DNA of 64,000 nucleotides from Bilabrum cf. latius. Taxonomy: Eukaryota; Bigyra: Bicosoecida; Bigyra; Bicosoecida. A program made the translations under genes and the position numbers. The stretch is taken from assembly GCA_965178125.1 (NCBI GenBank), contig OZ237773.1:372001-436000 (forward strand), given 5' to 3'. The notes beneath the pieces were generated by a model. That model had not been told where the DNA came from and made no database searches. It was given only the letters and a program-made list of their open reading frames with translations. Positions 1 through 12,600 of this stretch are shown here, piece by piece (the first letter of the stretch is position 1; every line of letters begins with the position of its first letter).

Positions 1-321
1 GGGGGCCCTGTGGCCGCTGGCGTGGACGTGCTTGTGCTGGGCGTGGTGCTGGAGCAGGCCCCCGGTGCACCCGAGGAGAACCAGCCCGAGGTCGCAGCTG
101 GTCGCCAGGGCACTCGGGTGCTGCTCTTCAACGTGCTGCCGTCCCCCTCTCCCGTGCCCGTGCCGTCCGCTTCCCCAAGTCCCTCGTCAGCGGCTGGGGG
201 CTCCGGGGAAGATGACGACAGCGGTGCACAGACTGGTGCGCTGGCGGTTGGCGCGGCCATGGCATGTGCCGTGGGGGCTGTAGCTGCCCTGATGGCTGGT
301 GCACAGGCGGGTAGGGACTAA
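1..321 (+). CDS. C-terminal end of a membrane-anchored protein (5' partial)
   Basis: The frame is open from the first base and ends at TAA, so the gene starts outside the window. The visible 106 residues hold a Pro/Ser-rich stretch (PSPSPVPVPSASPSPSS), an acidic GEDDDS patch, then a hydrophobic Ala/Val/Met-rich segment near the end (ALAVGAAMACAVGAVAALM) followed by a short AQAGRD tail. That arrangement looks like a C-terminal transmembrane anchor. This is one of only two genes here that end in TAA. The family is not recognisable from this fragment. The gene converges on the WD40 gene downstream. Confidence 0.5.
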   Translation, partial: GGPVAAGVDVLVLGVVLEQAPGAPEENQPEVAAGRQGTRVLLFNVLPSPSPVPVPSASPSPSSAAGGSGEDDDSGAQTGALAVGAAMACAVGAVAALMAGAQAGRD

Positions 322-634
322 GGATGCTAGGATTGGATTGAAGCTGGCTCGCTGGGGATGGAAGCTTGCAGTACCTTGAGCCGTTTTTTTGGTTTTCGGG
401 GTGTGGCTTTGTTCTCTATTGTAGTGATGTGTTCGACGTTTTGCCAGGCGTGTTGGGTGGTTTGATTGGCTGTGGGTGCGCAGGCTTGTGCTGTGCCCGT
501 TGCAGAGCAGTGCTCGAGCTCGAGCAGATTAGATCTATCCTATGGATTCATGTCACCCCGACTTGAAAAAAATGCAGTCAACCTATCGAGTGTGAAATTT
601 ACCGGATGATTGACTCCGTTGTGCAGTGCACATT
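322..634. other. Convergent 3' spacer
   Basis: These 313 bases separate the TAA of the first gene from the TGA of the opposite-strand WD40 gene. Base composition is less GC-rich than in the coding regions, with T-rich runs near 385-400. No gene, RNA or convincing repeat is seen. It presumably holds the two 3' untranslated regions. Confidence 0.5.
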
Positions 635-3013
635 TCAAGTAGAGCTCGACCCCGTGCGCCACCCTCCCAAGGCAGCCTGCAATGCGACCACCCTGCAGAC
701 ATCATGGTAGAGGCACATCCCACCCGTGGCATCATACACCACGCAGCACCCGCCGAGGGGAGGCGCTGCGAATCCTCCATGAACCTCTTGGTCTCCAGCC
801 ACCTCCTCACCCTTACCTCCATCTCCAGAAGCTTCACCAGCAGCGGCTGCTCCCGATGCAACTTTACCCTCAACACTAGTAACCCGAAGGTCATCACCAT
901 CGTCACTATCATCACCGTCGACCCCATCTCCCATCCACCCGATCGGTACCGCCCCCTGCAACCCCCTTGGAGCCACGAGTCCGTTGCACCCCTGCTGCCC
1001 GTGGTCAATGCGGAGCAGAGGCACACCGCAGTGCAATGCACCATCCGGGTCCGTGTCACGATACGCACCGAGCACTCCTCGCTGGCCAGCAACCCCCGCC
1101 GCCTGTTCGCCTTTAACTTTAACGCCAACAGGTGAGGCATCTTCGTGTTCTCCACTTTGGGCTGACGCATCGGCACCTCCACCTTGCTCGGTTCCATCCT
1201 TTGCAACAGCACCTCCACCTTGCTCGCTTCCATCCTTTGCACCGGCACCTGGCTCATCTCCCACCTGAACCTCCTCGCCACCTTCAAGCATTTCTTCTTC
1301 TACCGCCGCCTCGACTTCCCCCCTCACCACCAGCTTGCCGTCAATCCCGAGCGTGCACTGCGCCCGCACCACCTCCAACGGACTCTCCCGGCCGAGCGAT
1401 GCAAGGGCTTCCAGCGCCGAAACACCGCCGCCTGTGAGCTTAACTGCGTCGCTGCCTGGTTCGCCGCCTGTACCCTCCTCCGCCTCCTAGTCCTACAACG
1501 CAAGCTCCCCGGCACGTTCGCCCGCACCCACTGCACGCGCAGCAATCGCCCCAAAATCCACTGGGCCCAGGTACACCGCCCCGCAGCATGCTCCTGGGTG
1601 CCCCCCCGCGAGGCGACGGAGGGGCTCAACGGATACTTCCGGGCAGTAGGCCCCCACCTCCTCCTCTGCCCCCTCGCTTGTGCCCCCGCTGCCCCCTGCG
1701 CCCAGGGACACTGACAGTTCCGCGGCGGTGCCATCGCCGGCAGCCACGAGCACCGTGCACGCCTCCCTGCACTCGTCATCCTCCGCACCCCCTACGAGTG
1801 CCACCGAATGCGGAAGCGGCGGATTCAGCACGCTCGTGCCTGCGCACAGCTCCTCGGCGTGTCCAGTGGCTCGGCCGATGTCTGCACCCCCCAGCTTGCG
1901 AAGAGAACCCCCCGCCGCAGCAACTCGGAGCGGGTACTCGTGCGACGAGTGTTCCGCACCACCGTGCAGTGCAGCTCCCTTCAGACCCCAGCACTCGATC
2001 CTTCCGTCCATCGAGGCGCACACGCAGGCAGGGTGCAGCATTGGAGCACTCGTCATACCGATGTCGCCACCAGAGGCAGGACGGGTCTCTTCTCCCGTGC
2101 ACGCGCCAGAGGCACCAGGGGAGCCCCCGGCTATCCACATGGCCCGCACCCCGCTCACTATGTTTTCGTGTGCTTCGCGGCGACTGGCCACGACTCGGAG
2201 CCACAATCCACCGGTGGGAGCAACGCTACTGCCTTGAGTAGCAGGCGCATCCTGTGCACCGCCGTGCAGTGCAGTCCTACCTATCTCCAACAGAGCCAGC
2301 GAGCCATCGTCCGCTCCAGACCACACCAGCGCCGTGTCCATTAGCGGGAATCGATCCCGGGTAGTGCCCGGTATGGCGACCACGGGAGGCACCTAGCTCA
2401 AAGCGGAGACCTCATCAGAATGAGGAGTGACCGTCTCGGCCGATGCAGAGTCGCTGGCACCTTCTTTTGCGACCAGCTGTGCTGCGGGACACCGCTGCAT
2501 CAGCCGGGGGGCCGGAGTTGCTGCTCCACTGGCGGCACCGTGCTCGCCTTCTTGCAGGGGTACTAGCTCCCACTCTGTGCTGCCACCCGTACCACCATTG
2601 CCCTTGCAATGCACCTTCCATCCTGTTTCAAACAACCGGATGGTGCGACCTTGCCCGACAAGCACGAGGATCTCGAGAGCACATGGCGAGCCGTCTTCGC
2701 CACGGCTTGGGAGCAGCACCAGCTAGACAGCAGCGGGCGCACTGCCAGTCTCTGAATCGCGTGAAGCCGACCCTGCGCTGCTGGTTTCTTTCCTTGCGGG
2801 AGCTTGCCGAACTAGGCAGCAAGACACAACTTTTGCGGTAAGGCTAGCGTCTGGCGTACGGGGCGCGCGTGCGATGTGCCAAACACGCACTGTACCGTCT
2901 TCGGAGGAAGATGCAAGCAGGATCGACGTGCGGGAAACTGCTACGCAATCAGCACTATCGATCGTGGCGCGGTGCCCGGCGATTTCCAACATTCCAACTG
3001 ATGTCCCCTGCAT
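635..3013 (-). CDS. WD40-repeat protein, 792 aa
   Basis: One minus-strand frame runs from the ATG at 3013 to the TGA at 637-635 once in-frame TAG codons at 2725, 2395, 1495 and 1489 (first base on the gene strand) are read through. WD-type blades are visible: ASSSEDGTVRVWHIA near the N terminus, then LVLVGQGRTIRLFETG, LVWSGADDGSLALLEI, CVCASMDGRIECWGL and VLVAAGDGTAAEL, so most of the protein is probably a beta propeller acting as a scaffold. The last 250 residues are acidic and low-complexity. A TGA lies upstream in frame, so the ATG at 3013 is the first usable start unless there is an upstream exon. The two TAGs at 1495 and 1489 sit one codon apart (L-TAG-D-TAG-E). It could be a WDR89-like protein, but I do not assign it. 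Confidence 0.75.
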
Positions 3014-3633
3014 GTGTTTTGCTGGGCACTTTGAACTCGGACAGCCCGAAAAAGTCAAGACGAAGCTTTCAAGCCCACTACCCAGGTATCACTGCCTCCA
3101 TATACAAGTACAACATGGAATATGGGGCTATGGATGAACGCAACCCCAGAATATAAAATAAAGCAGGAACACCAGCACGAGGTTGCAACCGGTCCCGCCA
3201 GCCAGGACATGGGCCGGAAGGCTCTTTGCCCCGGGAGAGATCCAGCTGCATACATTCCTGTAGGCGACTGTAACCTTGCAAGCAGTCTTGGTATACTATA
3301 TACTTACTTAGTGCCTGAAGCATAGTGAGCAGCTGAGTACGTGTGCGACTACAGTACCAGTGTAAGCTTATCGAGAATGCATTGGTTCTGTGGTTGATTC
3401 CGGGAAACCTACGATTATTCTTAGCCCAAACACTAGCATACTACATTCCAATGGACTTGAATTGTGTGATACAGCGAAGCCGGACTGTTATCGCATCTCG
3501 TTGTACAGCCATCCCGAATGTTGCAGGATCCTCTTGTGCATATTTGCTCTTTCCACATTACGCACAAAGCAGACACTACGAGTTGGCCTGTCGTGGCGTT
3601 AGACATCAACATTTGTGCGAACACTCAGGCGGA
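3014..3633. promoter_or_regulatory. Divergent promoter region, WD40 gene / giant USP gene
   Basis: This 620-base gap separates two gene starts pointing away from each other. It is clearly more AT-rich than its flanks and contains TATA-like stretches (TATACTATATAC around 3290-3302, AATATAAAATAA around 3151). A copy of the palindrome GGTTGCAACC lies at 3181-3190. A frame in phase with the USP gene stays open upstream of its ATG, but its composition (Cys, His, Leu, Tyr) does not look like the acidic N terminus of that protein, so I leave it as leader. Confidence 0.45.
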
Positions 3634-6600
3634 ATGAGTAGCGCTAGCGATGGTGAAATCGCGGGTGAAGTTAGGTTGGCACCTGGATCATTGGCAGGCA
3701 GCGAAGCTGGGCTCGCAGACCCTGGTGTGAGCAGCCCCAGCCCCTCGGATGGCGAAGGTGGGCAATTAGCATCGAGTAGCAGTGGAAATGATGGTCTGCA
3801 GGAAAGTGCGGGCGATTTGCCCTCTGCCTCCGCCAGCCAAGCAGCCGAGGGCGCATCGGGCGAGGGTGGAAGGGAGCAGATAAGCGAATTCGGAGAATCC
3901 AGCTAGCACATCAGCGCAGAATAGCCAAGTTTAGTCGCAGAGGTCATGTCAGCCGGAAAAAGAGAGAGCAAATAGGCAGGTGCTGGCCCCGATGACCCTC
4001 CCAGTGCCCAAGGAGGTGAAGATAAGGCTGACATTGTCAAGACAGACCAGAAGAAGGAGGTGGAGGAGACTGGTGACGAGGGCAATAGTGAAGATGAAGA
4101 TGAGAACGATAATCCAGGTACACGGGAGCAGGGCGGGGACAGGAATCCCAAGCATGGGGAGGGAGGAGGTAGGGCAGAGGTGGAGAAGGACGAGGACGAG
4201 GACGAGGAGAAGGGTGTTGCCACTCGTCACACCGAAATAAGCAATGACGGACCCAAGGCCCGCCCTGTTCCAAGCCAACGAGCGGTAAGCGCCCAGCTGG
4301 AGCTGGGGGCGTCCCAGTTCCCGGCACTGGTTGCAGCCCAGGGGCAGGGCCTGGGTCTTGGAATGCAAGAGGACGGCGGGGGCAAGCTGGAGCCCCTGGG
4401 GATGGTGCGAGCGTGCCTGGAGAAAGCGCATGCCGCCACGGTGGACTTGCTGCAGGCAGAGGGCCACCCGGTCCTGGCCCACAAATGGCTGGAGCGGGCT
4501 TGTATTGCTGCCTATGCCGTGCTTGCCGAAGTGCTGCAGGATGACCTGAAGGAACCTGCAGCAGCAGGGGGCATGCTTCGGGTCAGCACCGATGCACTGC
4601 CCCCCGCACTGGTGCAGCTGCTGCAGGGCCCATTCGTGACGATCGCACAGATGCTGTACATGCGGCGGTCCTCCGTGCAGGTGCAGACGCGCCTGCTACG
4701 GCTGTTTGGCGACGTGGCAGGCGTGGCTGGGGCCGGGGTACGGTATGGGGTGCCGGGGTGCTCACGTCTGCTAGCTGTGTTGGTGGGGATGCCGCTGCAT
4801 CCGGTGTACGGGAGACGCGCTCCCGATGGAAATGTGTTCTGCAATGTGAAGAAAGCAGCCGCGGACGGGGCAGGGCCCTCGGTGAGGAAGGAGGCCGCCG
4901 CGATGAGGAGGAGGCTGGGTCTGGAGCCCGTGGAAGACGAGCAGGAGGAGCGGAGACGGTGGTGGTGCGGCATGTGCGTGGACGGGATGGGCGTCGTGAG
5001 CAGGATGGTGTACGGCATGAAGACATCGGCGTGGGTGTCGGAGGGAACTGTCATGCAAAACCACGGCCACGAGAGGTATGTAGGCAGGCGGGTGGACGTG
5101 ACGGTGCGGGCCGGCAAGCGCGACGGCGGGCAGTTGCTGGACTTGGTGACCGGGCGAGTGGCTCGGTATCACGCCGCGTCCGGTGCGATCCTGGTGCTTT
5201 CCGAGGAAAGGGAGGTTGACAGGGCGGGGGATGATGTCTCCATCGTGGGGTCTGACGCTGGCTGGCGCTGGTTCGTGGTGGGGAGCGACGTGGATGTGGA
5301 GGCGGAGGACGGCAGCGTGTGGGAGGGCTGCAACGTGTCTGTGCGAGCCAACATGGAGGTGCCGTGCCAGATGACATTCTCTCGAGTTGATGCGGGCGTG
5401 CGACTAGCCGTTGAGCTGCAGTCTCCGCGCACCACCCGGTACGGTACTGTGCGCGCGGTTCGTCGCAGGGAGCAGCCTCGTGTGGGCGACGATGGTGAAC
5501 CGGAGCTTGATGACGACGGGAACGTGATCGTGCAGAAGCAATGCATGGTAGAGGTGCTGTACGATGCGCGGCCCATGGACGGTCTCAGAGAGGAGGTGGA
5601 CGTGCACTCCAGGGAACAGCTTGTCCGCTCCCAGGTGAGCTTCTTCCGGCACCTGCCTCTATTTGTTCCCGTGCTGAGTCGGCGCAGGCACCCGAGGTGC
5701 GATACAGGGAAAGAGAGCGCGCTGCAAGAGGGCGCCAACGGGACCAAGCCCAAGCAGGTCACGCGCGAAGACAAATAGTACCACAGATACGACGCCAGCG
5801 TGCCCGAGGGCGCCGATGCCGTGCCCAGCGATTGGAGCGCTTGGCAGGAGGCCAGTCTGTAGGTCGAGGGGTACAGACCCCCACCGCCCCCGCCTGCCGA
5901 TGGTGTGTTCTTGCCGTACGAGACACCAGAGAGCGACGAGGACCCTGGGACCCGCGTGGGGGACGCGCCTGACGACGAGGGAGTGATGCCAGACACGGAC
6001 TACAACCTGTTTCCCGAGCTCTTTTCCACTCTGCCGTCGGTGACCGACTTGCTGCAGATCAGGCAGCCAATGAGTGGGTACAAGCTGACGCGGTTCGACA
6101 TGATCAACAGAGCGGGAGCTATGGGCGCCTTCCACGCTGTCGCCGCGCGTCTGAAATCGTCCGCTGCAGCCACGGCCAAGCTGGCGTGCGGTGGCACGGA
6201 CGACCGTGAGGTGCCTGTGGTGGAAGGACCGCCCATCGGGCTGCGGTACGATGTGACGAGTGAGGTGGCCGCAGCATCGAGTGCGCCGGGGCCAGAACCA
6301 GTGCTTGTTCCGTCGGAGCAGCCCTTGACTCCACTGTCTCGGCTGCTAAGCAGCGAGTCAGCGGGCGCTGCCATCAACCTGCCTCTCGGCGTGCAGGAGC
6401 TGGAGCTGCTGGTGAGGCTGGTCAAGTATGCTGGGACCAACATGCAGGCCCACGCGGCCGCCTCGTTGTGTGGCACTGTGGCTGCCACCGTGCCATCCTC
6501 GGTGGCCTGGCACCCCCTTTCCATGATCAAACGGAGTGATTACGACGCTCTTACTGCTGCACTCAGGCTTTCAATGGCAGTAGGTAGTTCATATGGTAGA

Positions 6601-9600
6601 GAGCTGCCGGAGTTGCCACCCGAGGACTCGCTGGACACGACAAAGAGCGATCAAGCGAGCATGGCGGTCGAGGCATGGGCCGAGGATGGTGGGTCTGCGG
6701 GGCTGCAGGGGCTCTGGCGGTACGGACATGGCGGCAACCGCAGCAACCGGGGGAGCGCATCGGATCCGGAAGACAGTGGTGACCCGAAGGACTGGCCCGG
6801 GCCGCAGGAGAGACCAGCGGCGAGCGGAGCAGGAGCGGCCGGGGACGAGGGGAGCAGTCCAGGTGGCAGCACCCCGGACGAGCAGGGCGATGAAGCCACC
6901 CCCCTGCCCCCCGTCGTGTTTGTCCACCCCATGCGGTGCTGCTACGTGGCGTGGGTTGGATTACCGGCCGCTTTCGCCGCCGCCGGGTTCGAGCGGCTCG
7001 TCATGCACACGGAGCATGAGACTGACGAGGACATCCGTCAGGCGGCTCGGGAGGGACTGGAGGGCCCCTTGGAGGCTCTAGTGGACGCAAGGGAACGTCT
7101 CTCTGAGCTGATCAGCATCAACTGCGCCGCAGAGCGCGGGTACTTCAAGACTCGGGTGGAGGACACGCTAGGAGACGGCTATTGGCTGGAGCTTTACTGC
7201 CGGTGCCTATCAGTGAGCAAGGTGAGCTACAAGACCAAGGCCGTCCGTTGCCTGGTATCGATCGAGAACAAGCACAGGCGGACGGCGCCTCCCGCCAATG
7301 CCAGAGAGGACACGGAGAGACTGTGGGGGGCGGGGCTGGAGGGCGGGGGCGGGAGCGGGGGCAATGGTCAAGGCAGTGCGGGTGCAGGGCAGGGGCAAGA
7401 GGGGAACAGTCCCCCTGTACTTGAAGACCCGGGCGTCGACTACACCGGCGATGATGAGTACTGGTCTGGATTTCAGCTGGAGGACGGCGGCCCATTGGCC
7501 CCCAAGAGGAGGCCGCTTGTGGTGCTGCCGGGCATGGAGGCATGGAACCCCGCGGGCAGAGAGGCCTGCACCGTTAATTCCAGTGGTGTCAGCGGCGCCA
7601 GCAGCGCTGGCAGTGCAGCGGGCCCGTCCTCGGGCTCCTCTGCGATTCCCACCGAGGAGCGTCCGGATTCACCCGTGGCAGCCGGGGCAACCGCTGCCGG
7701 CATGCCGTTGGTGCCGCTGCCAGGCTGTCTCAAGGTCGACTGCAGGCAACAGATGCAGTACGCAGCCTTCCTGGTCGGGTCCAGGGTGCTGGAGAGGTGC
7801 TTTGGGGAGCCGGACAAGGACGGGAAGGGCGGCGGCGGCGACTTGCACCAGCAGCTGATTGGCCAGACCAGGGAGCTGTGGGTGTTCCTGGCCCGCGTGG
7901 GGCGGCTCCGGCCTGCACAGGTCACTCACCTGTTCTTGTGCTCTGCAGGGCAGCACCACACGGTGGCCCGTCCCCTGCTGCGGCTCCTCCTTGCCATCGT
8001 GCCCACTCTGCCTAGGAGCGCAAGGGAGGGCGTGGCTCAGCTCGTGGGTAAGATCCCATTCGACACATGGACGGACGTGACGATCCAGTTCTGCAGAGAC
8101 CTGACTTGCGTGTGCATGCAGGCAGATAGAAATGAGATGGCGAGACAGGCGGCCGAGAGAGCTGAGGCCGTTGCGGACGGGAAAGGGGCAGATAGTATCA
8201 AGGCCGCGCCGCTTGGGGTCAGGCTGTATGCGCTGCCACTCCTGTGGAGGTACCTGCACGATGGGAGCTGCCTTCGGGCGGGCTCCCATGATCGGAGCAA
8301 CGGGGGCGCCCCTCCGCTTGCGCAGGTCAGCACAGCACTGGCAGCGATCGCCGACATCGTGCAGTACACGGCCAGCGGGTGCGGGGAGCTGTGGCAGTGG
8401 CGTGGTGCAGACACGGGTGGTACTCACCAGCAGGACATGACAGGTCCCTTCAGCGAGGAGCACTAGCAGGAACAGGCCGGGAATGTGGACGCCTCGATTG
8501 GGGCAGGTGGTGGCGGGGCCGGAATCGACATCATGGAGCAGGTGCCCCTGACTGAGCAGCAGAAACAGACGAGACGGCGCACCTGCAGGGCAGCAGTCTT
8601 CCTCACTTCGGGCCTGCAGTGGCCGCACGAGGCAAGTGTGCACACGGGCATCACTAGTCCACCCATCGAAGAGCAGGAGATCGCTGCCATGTAGCAGCCC
8701 TCCAGCGGCGCGGGGACGCATGGCCCCGGTGCACTCACGATATGCCGCCCCAGCGTCGACGACGTGTTCCGATACCCCAAGCTGCCCTCGCTGCCCGTTG
8801 CCATCGACAACGATCAGGCCATCCCGGGGCTCAACGAGGACAGCCTGCCGCGGCGACTCCCCATTACCCTACAGCCTGTGAGGGGTAGCAGGGCCGAGCA
8901 GCAGCCGCCGCATTCAGAGCCTGTGCCACTGCACATGGGCGTGCTGGGTGATGTGATCCGACTGGTGCTAATGCGCCTGGCACTCTCCAATGTGTCGGAG
9001 AACAGGAGCGTGCCGCAGTCCCTGAGGCTGTTCGTGCTGCTGCTCCGCGGGGTCCAGGCCAGCGAGCCGGCGGCGGCGGGGCGAGGACTATCCGGATTCT
9101 TCCAGCGGGGCCAGTCCCCGGACCTTGGAACCAAGGGGGGCCTGGAGGGGGACCCTTCCCCGGCGCTGGTGACGGATGGCAGGTACGCAGGAACTTCCGC
9201 TGCCATCGTGCACCAGCTGTCGAGGCGTAGCTAGGAGGGCAGCGTTCTCAACGTGTTTTTCTTTGACATGCAGGCGTACGCACAAACGATGCAGTCGCTC
9301 ATTTTCATGAACGCTCAGCGGCACAGGGAGACGCTGGAGAGAGAGGCGGTGAAGCGCATCCTGGCACGGCAGAGGATTGCCTCGCCGCCTAGGGCGAGCG
9401 GAGCGGCTGGTCGGCTGTTGGGAGACGGCGGCGGCTTGGTCGAAGAAGAGGGTGGTATCGGTGCAATGAAGTCGGGCTGGAACGAGAGAAGTAACAGTGA
9501 CGAGTACAGCGGAGACGGCGGGGCCGCCGCTTCGTCGTCACACTCGGGAACCGTGGGCAGCGCTGCTGGTGGTGCCATGGGAGGGCCGGACACGGCTTCT

Positions 9601-12600
9601 TCCGTTCGGTCGCACGTCGAGGCTGCGTCAGTTGCGTCTGGCCTGGAGCTGGGCGGGGACGGCGCCGGGTATGACACGTCGCTGCCCCGCAACCCGGGCA
9701 CTGAGACGGTGATCCTGGGCGGCGAGTCGCAAGCGGCTGGGGGAGGCGCGGCTGCAGCGGCGGCGGGGGGGGCGGCAGCTGGGGCTGGTGCAAGCTCAGG
9801 TGGTGACTCCACCGGACCCGTGGTGGATACAGATGACGCCGATTTCGTGCCGATGGTGCAGCTGCCCGACAGCGTGACCCGGATGATGCGCGCCAAAGGA
9901 ATGGACCCGGAGGCCGAGTCGCAGCGGAAGATGGTCCAGCAGGAACTGGCTGACATGCACGCAAAGGGGGTGGCTGTAGGGGTGGGCAAAGGAGCAGGGG
10001 CCTTGCGCCTGCCGCCCGAGATGCTGACACCGCGAGGCAGCGCCTATTCCCACCTGGAGCAGGTTCGCTCTCGGCTGTACTTCCTCGAGCAGGTGCTCGT
10101 GTGCAGCAACCTTCGACTGCAGCTGAGTGAGATGCAGCACGGGCAGATCCTCTGGCGGTCGCTGATTGGGACTGCACTCACCCGGGAGTCGCTGCACCTC
10201 GGTCTCATGTGGATGGCTCGCATGGCCCGGCCGGCTCTGCTGGGAGCATCTGCCGGAGACTCGCTTACGTCACTGCCGGGCGACGAGCTGAGCGCGGGCA
10301 CGTACATGTCTGTCTCTCCGGCGGGTAAGCACCGCCGCTGCGTGCCCCTGAGGTTCCTGCCAAGCGACGAGCGTGCGAACGCGGAGCAGGCTCCCGCGGG
10401 GTCGGTGGGTGTCAAGAGCACATCCGCGAGGTGCTCCCCTTTGGCCACCCGACAGCTCTTCACTCCAAAGTTCACGCTGTGGATCTTCAAGCAGCTGTGC
10501 AAGTGGCTGAGGCGAGACACCGGCCCGCTCAGCACGGCCAGCTCTGCTGGCAGCGTGCAGTCAACTGACAGCGGCACTCCGCTGGGCATGAGCTCGCCCA
10601 GGTCCAGGGGAGGGGTGCGTATCGGTAGCCCGGCAGTGGGGCGCACAGGCTCCGGGCTCGGGGGCAGGGAGATCGACGGCGCGATGTTGCTTCCCTCGGA
10701 TGCCCTGGTGACCGCGGGCGAGGTGGAGGCAAGGGTATTCTTCCAGTTCTTCGTGGACTACAACGTCAATCACGCGTCTCTCGCGGTGGAGTCCATGCAG
10801 GCCACAGGGAACAAGGCTCCGGCGCAGTTCCTGCCTAGGCTACCAGCCACCCGTGACCTGGGTCACATCGCGGCGGCAGGCGAGGTAGTCGGGTTGCAGC
10901 CTGAGACCGCGGGCGGGGCTCCACCGACCACCGGCGGCGCGCTGGCCGTCCGCAGCACCGGGCGACTCAACCGATACCAGAAGCACCTGCCCGGGCTCAA
11001 GATCCTGTGGCTGTTTGCACTCTACTGCAGGAACGAAGCAGTTGCTAAGGCGGCAGGGGGGCTACTGGTGCTACTGCACACGCAGACCGGCAACGATCTG
11101 GGCCCGAGCCCCGCGCACCGCCACGCCGTGGCCGGCTCCATGCTTCAAACTGCGCTCATGCAGGTAAGACGGTCTCTGGACGGGAGGGACCGGCTTCTCA
11201 CTCGGCTGGTGCAGAGCCCCTCTGTGTCGCTGGCCCTGCAGGGTGCCTCCTCCGGTGGTGCAGATGCGGAGGGTGAAGATCAAGGGACAGAGCCGTCGCC
11301 GCGGGATGGATCGGTAAGTGGTGGTCATGCCGGTGCTTCTGGTAGCGCGCTCGTGGCATCGGGGGCTGCTGGCAGGCTCGGGCTATCCCAAGCAGCTGTG
11401 GATCGTATCCTGGCTGTCCCTGCCGTGTCCGAGGCAAGACAGCGGCTCAAAGGGTACGACAGGAGCGAGATGCCTGCGGTGCAGCGGGCACTGGAGCTGG
11501 CCGCAAGGCTATTGCACGAGGCAGAGTCTACGGGGGCGGGCAGCGGGAGCGGGGCCGCCGCTGGAGGTGCAGGAGGGTCGGTGGCCAAAGGGCAGCACGG
11601 GATCCTCCCCCCTGAAACCATCTTGGCAGCCGCTGCTATCGATGAGGCGGATGATTCCACGGCCATCGGCGCAGCGGGCGGCGGAGCTGGGAGGGGATTG
11701 CGGGCTAGAACAGTGCGGATTGACATCGAGGCGCCCACGGTGACGCATTCCATGATGACGAGCGTGAAACCCAGCACGACGGTGGCGCAGCTGTGTCATC
11801 GCGTGGCCGCTGTCACTGGCTGGCCCCCCCAGGAGGTGGGCTTCCGATTCAGGGAGAAGCTCCTGCCCCTGCCGCTTCGAGACGATCGGACCAAGGCCAT
11901 CGGGCCAGAGGCAGCCAGGCTGGTCCCCGAGACCGACGTACTGCACACGGTCAGGAGGAGTGCCCCGAGGGGGTACCCCAATCTCGAGCTCAGCATGAAG
12001 CCCGCCACATCGACGGCCGGGCTCTCTGGGGGACCTCACCAGCTGGGTCACGACCCTGACTGGCAGCAGCTCGAGACCACCACTCTGTACCAGGCCGGGC
12101 TTTGGGACCAGTCCGTGATGCAGGCACAGCTCGTGCTCGTGGCGTACCCGAGGTGCGGGCCAGAGAGGGTGCGGGAGGCGCTGCGTGAGCTTATCGGCTC
12201 GAGGCTTCCCAGGGAGCTCGAGCGGAGGATGCTGTCGGCTGGTCGCACCCATGTCGCCACCACCAGGGTGCAGGGAATGGGGGTGCAGGCACTGCCCACG
12301 GACGCGCAGCTGCTGGCCCAGCTCAGCGGAGAGATTCCAGAGACGCACGATGCCGCTTCCTTGGGCTGGTACAGGCAGACGGACTCCTGCTTCCCGCAGC
12401 TGAGGGCTTCCGTGCTGGCCCTCAGCGAACACGAGGGAACCTTCGATTTCGATGCCACCGCTAGCCTGGAGCCGTTTGAGGAGCCCGTGCCATCCACACA
12501 TGTTGCCACGGCTAGCGGTGGAAGCGGGTCATCACCTGGGCCGGTCAGTGGAGCAGGCGGGTCATCCTCGCCTGGTCACCGCGCAGCACAGCAGGCGCGA